Source: Pseudomonas caspiana (lineage in GTDB: Bacteria > Pseudomonadota > Gammaproteobacteria > Pseudomonadales > Pseudomonadaceae). Taken from it: a stretch of DNA of 64,000 nt. The stretch is taken from NCBI RefSeq assembly GCF_002158995.1, contig NZ_LOHF01000005.1, positions 181,368 to 245,367 of the forward strand, read 5' to 3'. The notes under the pieces were generated by a model that did no database searches, was not told the DNA's origin, and saw nothing but the letters and a program-made list of their open reading frames with translations. This document shows positions 40,068-46,554 of this stretch, in pieces. The translations under genes and the position numbers were made by a program. Each line of letters starts with the position of its first letter. The stretch's first letter is position 1.

Positions 40068-41366
40068 ATGGACGTCACCGCAACTTTGAGCTTGGGCGAT
40101 CCGCTGGAACCGGCACGTAAGGCCACTGCCGAAATGCTGCAGAACCGCGAGCGCACCTATTCGCTGCCGCAGCCTTTCTACAGTGATGAGCGGTTGTTTG
40201 AAATCGACATGCAGGAGATCTTTCACAAAGAGTGGCTGATCGCTGGCATGACTGCCGAGATTCCGGCCAAGGGTAACTACCTGACGCTGCAGATCGGCAA
40301 GAACCCGGTAGTTGTGGTGCGCGGTCCGGATGGTGCGGTTAACGCCTTTCATAACGTCTGCCGCCACCGCGGTTCGCGTTTGTGCACCAAGGAAAAAGGC
40401 AAGGTCGCCAAGCTGGTCTGCCCTTACCACCAGTGGACTTACGAGCTGGATGGCCGCCTGCTGTACGCGGGCAGCGAAATGGGCGATGACTTCGACATGA
40501 AGAACTTCAGCCTCAAGCCAATCAACGTCAAAACCGCGGGTGGCTATATCTTCATCAGCCTTGCGGAAAATCCGCCGGCCATCGACGAATTCCTGCAGAC
40601 CCTCAAGCACTACATGGAACCGTACGACATGGAAAACACCAAGGTGGCGGTGCAAACCACCTTGATGGAAAAGGCCAACTGGAAACTGGTGCTGGAAAAC
40701 AACCGCGAGTGCTACCACTGCTCCGGTTCACACCCCGAACTGCTCAACACGTTGCTGGAATGGGACGACGTCACCGATCCGCGTGCCACGCAGTCGTTCA
40801 AGGACCACGTCGCTGAATCGGCTGCGGCCTGGGAGGCTGAGAAGATTCCTTACGCGCATGCTGCTTTTGGCTTGCGCAACCGCATTGTGCGCATGCCGCT
40901 GCTCAAAGGCACCGTGTCCATGACCATGGACGGCAAGCAAGGCAGCAAGAAACTCATGGGCCGGATCACGAACCCGGACCTGGGCTCAATGCGCATCCTG
41001 CACCTGCCGCACTCCTGGAACCACTGCATGGGCGATCACATCATCGTGTTCACGGTGTGGCCAATCAGCGCTCAGGAAACCATGGTCAGCACCAAATGGC
41101 TGGTGCACAAAGACGCTGTCGAAGGCGTGGACTACGACGTGGCGCGCCTGCGTGAAGTCTGGGACGCGACCAACGATCAGGACCGCCGTCTGGCCGAAGA
41201 GAACCAGCGTGGCATCAACTCCAGCGCCTATCAGCCGGGTCCGTACTCCAAGACCTATGAGTTCGGCGTGGTCAACTTCATCGACTGGTACAGTGCCCGC
41301 ATGCTGGAAAACCTGGGGGCTGAGCCTGCGCCGTACCTGAAGGGTGTGGCGGTTAATCACGAGTGA
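40068..41366 (+). CDS. gbcA: Glycine betaine monooxygenase oxygenase component
   Basis: This 432-residue Rieske non-haem iron oxygenase begins glycine betaine degradation. The Rieske cluster motif C-X-H-X17-C-X2-H spans CRHRGSRLC to CPYHQW. The mononuclear iron site includes the H-X4-H of YHCSGSHPE. The name is supported by the adjacent reductase gbcB and the nearby sox operon; the dimethylglycine demethylase genes dgcAB and the regulator gbdR are not in the window. Confidence 0.95.
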   Translation: MDVTATLSLGDPLEPARKATAEMLQNRERTYSLPQPFYSDERLFEIDMQEIFHKEWLIAGMTAEIPAKGNYLTLQIGKNPVVVVRGPDGAVNAFHNVCRHRGSRLCTKEKGKVAKLVCPYHQWTYELDGRLLYAGSEMGDDFDMKNFSLKPINVKTAGGYIFISLAENPPAIDEFLQTLKHYMEPYDMENTKVAVQTTLMEKANWKLVLENNRECYHCSGSHPELLNTLLEWDDVTDPRATQSFKDHVAESAAAWEAEKIPYAHAAFGLRNRIVRMPLLKGTVSMTMDGKQGSKKLMGRITNPDLGSMRILHLPHSWNHCMGDHIIVFTVWPISAQETMVSTKWLVHKDAVEGVDYDVARLREVWDATNDQDRRLAEENQRGINSSAYQPGPYSKTYEFGVVNFIDWYSARMLENLGAEPAPYLKGVAVNHE

Positions 41367-41377
41367 TGCGTTAGCCC

Positions 41378-41434
41378 CCTGTAGGAGCCGCCGCAGGCTG
41401 CGATACCGCTCGCAGCCTTCGGCAGTCCCTACAC
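41378..41434. repeat. REP inverted repeat, type E, decayed
   Basis: CCTGTAGGAGCCGCCGCAGGC and a degraded complement (one arm reads AGTCCCTACA). A single REP arm of another type follows at 41466-41491. Both lie just after gbcA, at the left edge of the accessory island. Confidence 0.75.
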
Positions 41435-41608
41435 GGTAAGCAAAACCTGAAACGCTTCGCCTCCCTTGTAGGAGTGAACTTGTTCGCGAGACCTTGCACC
41501 TGACGCAAAGCCTCGCCAACTAGATGGCTCTCCCAGGTAATTTCTCCATCTGATCATAATTTGATCAAATCCTCGCAAGCCCAACCCCACCGCGCGTCCC
41601 AGCGTCAG

Positions 41609-41655
41609 CAAACAACTTATCCACAGAGCAACCCACAGCAATTGTGGGGAAGTCG
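41609..41655. repeat. DnaA-box-containing repeat, copy A
   Basis: It contains a perfect TTATCCACA (41617-41625) within the pattern AACAaCTTATCCACAGA followed by CCACAG and TTGTGGG. Related copies lie on the other side of the YcaO island at 45135-45722. Confidence 0.7.
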
Positions 41656-42019
41656 CTAATTCCTTTCAAAAAGCCCTGTCAGAAGAGTGCCTGTGGGTAT
41701 AGCCACGATTTTCTTCTTGCTAGCCTCGTGCACCAAACCGTCAATTTAGTCGCGGGATGACAGATATCTGCATTTGCGTCTTTTGAAATACCGCATCTCT
41801 CTAAGTACTTAGTCCTACAGGAATAGATCTAGCTGCATATGGCTTTGCTTATGCATTCCTACAACTAGTTGGAATTTTCCTACAGGATTATCGGACCTGC
41901 AAAATATTAAACGACTTGGCACGTTTATGAACGAAATGATACCAATACACCACTCGCGGCACATGCCGCGGGCACTCAGGGAATCAATCCCGTCAATATA
42001 AAAATATGGAGTATATAAA
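41656..42019. promoter_or_regulatory. Leader and promoter region of the YcaO peptide locus
   Basis: AT-rich DNA upstream of the small peptide gene. It contains a perfect palindrome CTAAGTACTTAG (41800-41811), the word TCCTACAGGA twice (41812-41821 and 41878-41887), a hairpin CGCGGCA-CA-TGCCGCG (41955-41970) and a possible 24-codon upstream frame (41927-42001) without a good ribosome site. No promoter fits a consensus well; TTGGCA at 41916 is a candidate -35. Confidence 0.45.
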
Positions 42020-42124
42020 ATGGGTCGTAAACGTTCTGAAATTTCAATTGTTCCTTTTAATACAAGCGATGAGTTCGTAGGGGGGCTGCTGCCTAGCGAG
42101 ACTCTATTTTATTCGCATGACTAA
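42020..42124 (+). CDS. Putative 34-residue RiPP precursor peptide
   Basis: A 34-codon gene directly before the YcaO gene, preceded by GGAG eight bases from its ATG, the spacing of a strong ribosome site. The peptide begins MGRKRSEISIVPF and ends LLPSETLFYSHD. A Gly-Gly pair at residues 21-22 resembles a leader cleavage site, which would leave a 12-residue core. There is no cysteine, so thiazol(in)e formation is excluded; seven Ser/Thr residues and the backbone amides are the possible YcaO targets. Its TAA stop overlaps an ATG in the ycaO frame (TAATG). I infer a precursor role from position and size; I do not recognise the sequence. Confidence 0.72.
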   Translation: MGRKRSEISIVPFNTSDEFVGGLLPSETLFYSHD

Positions 42125-42131
42125 TGTTGGA

Positions 42132-42167
42132 TAGCCCACGGGCTAGCTTGAGGGTAACTCCCCAAGC
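42132..42167 (+). promoter_or_regulatory. Paired hairpins between precursor and ycaO
   Basis: TAGCCC-AC-GGGCTA (42132-42145) is followed at once by a second stem with GCTTG-A-GGG pairing CCC-CAAGC around TAACT (42146-42167). No T-run follows, so it is not a full terminator. It ends about ten bases before the ycaO AAGGAG and could set the ratio of precursor to enzyme mRNA. Confidence 0.55.
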
Positions 42168-42189
42168 GCTACCTGCAAGGAGTAAAAAA

Positions 42190-43374
42190 ATGTTTGAACG
42201 TGATTTTCCTGCATCGCTGTCTGAAGAAAAAATCTTGCATGCGGCCTCATCTTTAGCCCTCTCATTCTCGACAGAATACAAAAATGCTTCTAAGACAGTG
42301 GCCGTATCGAAGTTGGTAGATAGCGCTGGCGTGACAGTTGCCGAAGGTGCGGGTAAAGGAATGCATTGCAAAGTTGGTGCAATGGCTGAGAGCCTGGAGC
42401 ACTTTGCTCTGGATAACAATTCACTTACTGGTTTGGTTTCCTCTGTTATAGACGATATCCGTCGTCAACCTTTGCTCAGTATGGACGGACTGTTAGCTAA
42501 CCTTCCTCAAAGCAGCTCTAAAATTGACTGCGTCGAAATGAATGACATGCTCAGTGGGGCCAAGGTCACTGTGCCAGCGGTGATTCAACTCCCATGTCAG
42601 GCGTTGGGGGCTAGAATTGAGGCCCACCCTGAAATTTCCTATCTCAACCGCTATTCATCAAACTCGGGCCTTGCATTTGGCTGCTCAGAAAATGAAGCGA
42701 TACTTCACGGGCTGAATGAGGTTGTTGAGAGACATGCGCTTTCAAAGGTACTGATGTCCCTGTGCGGTCAGCATGAAAAGCTATTGCTGAAATCTCCAGC
42801 TGCGGGAGTTCTAGACGAATTATTTTTTGGCCAGGACAGTGTTCGTGCGTTGGTTGATGGAATGAAGATATTAATCACTCACACGATTTACGGTGTCTAT
42901 TTCTGTATGGCAATTCCGAAAAGGCCAGATGGCAGATACCCAGTCTGTCTCATCGGCTCTGGATGTTCTGTTGATGCTCGTGTGGCAATTGAACGTGCTT
43001 CAACCGAGCTTCTTCAAATGCTGGAATTGTTCGACGAGTCAGAGAGGGATAATGATCTCAAAGCCTACTCGTTGATGCAGCGGTCATCAAAGTTACGACC
43101 GCTCATAGGCCTTGAAGTGCTTAGAAATACTGAGTACACATGCCGACGGCTCGATCCTCCCAAGAAAAAAACGGTCGCTCATCAGCTTGAATACATCATC
43201 GAACAGGTTTCCGCTACCGGCTTGCGGGTGTTACGTCGGACCTTGCTTGAGTTCGATAATGGTTGCATCGTCACTCAAGTTTATATCCCCGGACTGGAGC
43301 GTTTCAATTTGGTTAGGGCAGGTGTTCCTGTCGTCCCCCAGCATTTGCTGCATGCCAATAGGTCTTTTGCATAG
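42190..43374 (+). CDS. YcaO-domain peptide-modifying enzyme
   Basis: YcaO enzymes use ATP to activate backbone amides and form azolines, amidines or thioamides. This 394-residue protein carries the family's ATP and magnesium motifs in order: GAGKGMHCKVGAMAESLEHF (52-72), NSGLAFGCSENEAILHGLNE (158-177) then VVERH, and GSGCSVDARVAIERASTELL (256-275). It ends near AGVPVVPQHLLHANRSFA rather than in the PxPxP tail of azoline-forming members. No E1-like, flavin dehydrogenase, TfuA or peptide-recognition partner is nearby. The ATG at 42190 has AAGGAG eight bases upstream; an earlier ATG at 42124 overlaps the precursor stop and would add 22 residues. Codon use is more AT-rich than in the flanking genes. 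Confidence 0.92.
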   Translation: MFERDFPASLSEEKILHAASSLALSFSTEYKNASKTVAVSKLVDSAGVTVAEGAGKGMHCKVGAMAESLEHFALDNNSLTGLVSSVIDDIRRQPLLSMDGLLANLPQSSSKIDCVEMNDMLSGAKVTVPAVIQLPCQALGARIEAHPEISYLNRYSSNSGLAFGCSENEAILHGLNEVVERHALSKVLMSLCGQHEKLLLKSPAAGVLDELFFGQDSVRALVDGMKILITHTIYGVYFCMAIPKRPDGRYPVCLIGSGCSVDARVAIERASTELLQMLELFDESERDNDLKAYSLMQRSSKLRPLIGLEVLRNTEYTCRRLDPPKKKTVAHQLEYIIEQVSATGLRVLRRTLLEFDNGCIVTQVYIPGLERFNLVRAGVPVVPQHLLHANRSFA

Positions 43375-43388
43375 AGGGGCATGGCAAG

Positions 43389-45095
43389 ATGATCAGTTTT
43401 TTGAAGGACACATTTCTCGCGAGGAGGGGACTCTTCTTAAGCGCGACAGCTATAACGATCTTTCTGAAAGGGGTTGCTGTCATTCCTGCACTGTTGTTGG
43501 GGGGGATTATTGATGGTCTCGCCTCTCCGGGAAGTCTCGATGCTTCAGGCGTGTTATGGCTATTCGCAGTGCTGTGCATGGCGATCGTCTTTCAATCCAT
43601 TTTTAGCCCATTCCAGACTTATCAACTCGTGAGTCTCGTACAGATAACGTTGAGAGAAAAGTCTATCGAGTGGACCCAAACTATCTTGGGAAAGGAGTTT
43701 GAAGCGTTTTCTTCTTTCCGGCTCGGTGGATTGATAAAGTCCGTTGAGCGCGGGATCACCGCTCATGAAAAACTGCTTACATTTTTTATCACCTCGGGTT
43801 TTCCGCTTGTCATTGAGTTGGCGTTGGTCGGGGCAGTTTTCGCCTACGCTGGAGGACTCACTGTTTTTATGGCGCTTCTTGCCATCTCGATTGGATATAT
43901 ACTGCTTTACCGCTATCTGGTGAATTGGAGGCGACCGTATTTGCTCGTGGTTAATGCTGAAGAAGATCTAGTCTCTTCGAGGCTATATGAGACTCTTTAT
44001 GCAGGAAAACTCATCAAGTTAGAGCGCGCCTGTGATCGTGCTCTTGGGCCTCTTTGCAACAGCTACGCGGACTACGCGCAGGCGGCTACTAAGGTCGCCA
44101 GCACTGGCGCTGTTCTCGGGGCAGTACGGATTCTCTATATCGGTCTTTCAACGACCGGTTTGCTGGCATGGGGGGTTCAGGATCAGTTATCGGCCTCACC
44201 ACATTTAACGGTAGGAAGCCTCGTTGCGGTATTTTCCATCGCCGGAGTTTTTTTAAATAACTTCAGTCAATTAGCGGAGGCTTATAGGACACTTGATCAG
44301 TTTTTAGTCGATAAGAAGAGACTTCAAGAGTTTTTGTCATTAGAGGATCTTCTGCACGTGGCGCAAACCCCATTCTCAGATTGCCTTTCGGTGTTAAGTC
44401 TATCGGTTATGAATCTGTTGACTGACAGGCCGCTGCATTTTCATCGTGATCAATCAATCGCGATCATCGGCCCCAGCGGCGCGGGGAAAACTACGATGTT
44501 GGAAACACTGGCAGGGGTAGTAAAGACTCGAAGGCATCATCTCGGCTTCAACGGTGGGCAAATCCAGCCTGCCGACATTGAGGGATATTTGAGCCGCGTT
44601 CGCTACTGCCCGCAGGAGCCGGTGTTCCTCGAGGGCGCTTTTGAACATTCGGTGCTTTTTGGACACGAGAAGTCCTCAATTCTCGCTCAGGCAGCTGATA
44701 CCTTAGGGCTGCGTGAGTTGTTCGAAAGTCGACCTATTTCTGAAGGTGCTAAAAACATTTCTGGGGGAGAAGCGAAGCGGCTGTCGCTGTTGCGGTTGAT
44801 CAATCGTCCGGGAGATTTCAATTTGTTCGACGAGCCCACGGCCTCTCTGGACCAAGACGCTCGGCTTCGAGTATGGGATGTCATCTTTTGCCACTTTCAG
44901 AACCGAGGACTTATTTGCGTAACTCATGACTTGGCCGCTTTGCCACGATTTGATCGGATTATTGTTATGAAGCAAGGCGCGGTGGTTGCTGATGGGCCAT
45001 GGTTTGAGCTCGAAAATGAGGCGCGAATCGCGGAGCTGGTGACTCTAATCGATTCAGGCTCAGCCGATACTGACATGGATACGATTTTACGTTGA
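43389..45095 (+). CDS. ABC exporter half-transporter for the YcaO product
   Basis: This 568-residue half-transporter has an N-terminal membrane domain of about six spans (residues 12-305) and a C-terminal ATPase. Walker A is GPSGAGKTT (361-369), the Q-loop CPQEPVF (407-413), the signature ISGGE (457-461), Walker B FNLFDEPTASLD (477-488) and the switch histidine THD (512-514). All catalytic residues are present. It lacks the N-terminal C39 peptidase domain of leader-cleaving exporters, so cleavage at the Gly-Gly would need another protease. It starts 14 bases after the ycaO stop and probably exports the product and protects the producer. No separate immunity gene is seen. Confidence 0.9.
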   Translation: MISFLKDTFLARRGLFLSATAITIFLKGVAVIPALLLGGIIDGLASPGSLDASGVLWLFAVLCMAIVFQSIFSPFQTYQLVSLVQITLREKSIEWTQTILGKEFEAFSSFRLGGLIKSVERGITAHEKLLTFFITSGFPLVIELALVGAVFAYAGGLTVFMALLAISIGYILLYRYLVNWRRPYLLVVNAEEDLVSSRLYETLYAGKLIKLERACDRALGPLCNSYADYAQAATKVASTGAVLGAVRILYIGLSTTGLLAWGVQDQLSASPHLTVGSLVAVFSIAGVFLNNFSQLAEAYRTLDQFLVDKKRLQEFLSLEDLLHVAQTPFSDCLSVLSLSVMNLLTDRPLHFHRDQSIAIIGPSGAGKTTMLETLAGVVKTRRHHLGFNGGQIQPADIEGYLSRVRYCPQEPVFLEGAFEHSVLFGHEKSSILAQAADTLGLRELFESRPISEGAKNISGGEAKRLSLLRLINRPGDFNLFDEPTASLDQDARLRVWDVIFCHFQNRGLICVTHDLAALPRFDRIIVMKQGAVVADGPWFELENEARIAELVTLIDSGSADTDMDTILR

Positions 45096-45134
45096 GGTAG
45101 TGAGCACCGAGGTTTGTAGTTAGCTCAGTACACC

Positions 45135-45722
45135 TGTTTGCACATCTTACCCACAGATCCATCCACAGAGGCTGTGGGAAAGTACGTGGTCAGCCTCTGT
45201 AAAGTTAATTAAAACCGTTAGTTATCCAAAATACGCTGTTCTAGCTTATATTGATCAATAATTAACCATGCCTATAAAGCCCGCGTTTTTAAAGGGGTGT
45301 AGAGGATCGCGAACACCTTATCCACAGATGCGCCAACAGACTTTGGGGGCAACTTTCGATCTAAGGGTCACGATCTGTGGAAAACTGCTGAAAGCCTTGA
45401 TTTTCAAGGTTGACAGAAGAATATTCAGGGCTTTTTGGTGTGGTTGGTTGTTTTTTGATCGTTTGCTTGTAAGCCTTGATATACGTGACTTGTGGCGGTA
45501 AGCAAACAACTTGTCCACAGAAGCGCCAACAGACTTTGTGGGTAGTTGTGGATGATCTCATTGCTCGGTGGACTCTTTATCCACAGAGAATAACCAATAA
45601 AAACCGTGGGTTATGCTGGTCGTTTTTCAATCAACTGCCTGTAGGCCACGGTATGTATAGGTTTCAGGCATAAGCGAACATGTTATCCACAGAGCCGTTA
45701 ACAGCCTTTGTGCACAACTTCC
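45135..45722. repeat. Cluster of DnaA-box-containing degenerate repeats
   Basis: Five related segments (about 45135-45185, 45309-45358, 45501-45550, 45570-45620, 45672-45722) share the pattern AACA-TTATCCACAGA-GCC-AACAG-CTTTGTGGG. Perfect TTATCCACA words are at 45318, 45577 and 45683, with one-base variants at 45511 and 45147. Apart from these repeats the 45096-45822 gap holds one REP and no convincing gene. Confidence 0.75.
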
Positions 45723-45804
45723 CGTAGGAGCGCGCTTGCCCACGATGGGCTTTACGTGCCGAAGGTCCATCGGCCCGGTCGCGGGCATGCACGCTCCTGC
45801 AGGG
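45722..45804. repeat. REP inverted repeat, partly decayed
   Basis: CCGTAGGAGCGCGCTTGCCC and an imperfect complement form the right-hand boundary of the YcaO island. Confidence 0.78.
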
Positions 45805-45822
45805 GGAATACGGTCTCGGGTT

Positions 45823-46554
45823 CTAAAACGAATGACTCTGCTGACGCCGACGCCACTTGCTCAGGCTCTGGTCGAGACGGGCGGGGCTGTCGATCTCTTG
45901 GCGGCGGGCGTGGCTGAACAGGATCAACGCCAGTTCTGCCGTCACCAATGCATCGGCGCTGGCATGGTGGCGTTCTTCTGCCTGAAGCCCGAAGAACTGA
46001 GTCCAGTCGTCCAGTCCGGCTTTACGCAAACCAGCCTGTGGAAAAAGCAGCGGGGCGATTTCTGCCACATCGAGGAAGTGATGTTCGAACGGGTAATCCA
46101 GGCTCTCCTTCAGGGCCCGGCTCAGCATGTGCTGATCAAACGGCGCGTGAAAGGCCAGCAGCGGGCTTTCACCCACAAATTCCATGAAGTCCAGCAGGGC
46201 CTGTACCGGTTCGCTGCCCGCCGCAATTGCGCTGGGCGCCAGACCGTGAATCAGTACCGCGGGGCTGACTTTGTGGTTAGGGCGCAACAGAGTCCGCTCA
46301 AACTGCTGGCTCAGGTCTATAGCGCCGTCTTCGATCACGACCGCACCAATGGACAACACTTGATCACGATTCATGTTCAGGCCGCTGGTTTCCAGATCGA
46401 CCACTACCCAGCGTTGTTGCCGCAACGGGTTTTCGCTCAGAGGCGCAGCTGGCGCGAGATTGGCGAGACGTTGCTGATCGCGTTTATCCAGCGTCGGTTT
46501 GGGAGGGCGAGGTCGCAGCCATTGAAACAGGTTCATGCCGGTAAACAGACTCAT
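45823..46554 (-). CDS. DnaQ-like 3'-5' exonuclease
   Basis: This 243-residue DEDDh exonuclease shows motif I WVVVDLETSGLNMNRDQVLS, a motif II region LLAFHAPFDQHML and motif III ERHHASADALVTAELAL with the catalytic histidine. It resembles the epsilon proofreading domain but is a stand-alone enzyme. Its start overlaps the stop of the upstream CBS protein by four bases, a pair conserved in Pseudomonas, usually near acetate metabolism genes. An internal ATG at 46536 is an alternative start. Confidence 0.9.
   Translation of the reverse strand: MSLFTGMNLFQWLRPRPPKPTLDKRDQQRLANLAPAAPLSENPLRQQRWVVVDLETSGLNMNRDQVLSIGAVVIEDGAIDLSQQFERTLLRPNHKVSPAVLIHGLAPSAIAAGSEPVQALLDFMEFVGESPLLAFHAPFDQHMLSRALKESLDYPFEHHFLDVAEIAPLLFPQAGLRKAGLDDWTQFFGLQAEERHHASADALVTAELALILFSHARRQEIDSPARLDQSLSKWRRRQQSHSF

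Noticed and set aside
41916..41934. Sigma-54 promoter (TTGGCACG) upstream of the peptide gene
   Set aside because: The -24 element matches, but ten bases after GG the sequence is AA rather than GC, so the essential -12 element is missing.
42124..42189. N-terminal extension of the YcaO protein from ATG 42124
   Set aside because: Not excluded, but this segment encodes the paired hairpins and has no separate ribosome site, while ATG 42190 has AAGGAG at ideal spacing.
45268..45673. Several 65-77 codon frames in the repeat cluster right of the YcaO island
   Set aside because: They cross the DnaA-box repeats in several frames, lack ribosome sites and show no domain.
45135..45722. Chromosomal replication origin
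   Set aside because: DnaA boxes are present, but no dnaA, dnaN, rpmH or AT-rich 13-mers are seen, and the boxes lie inside degenerate repeats.
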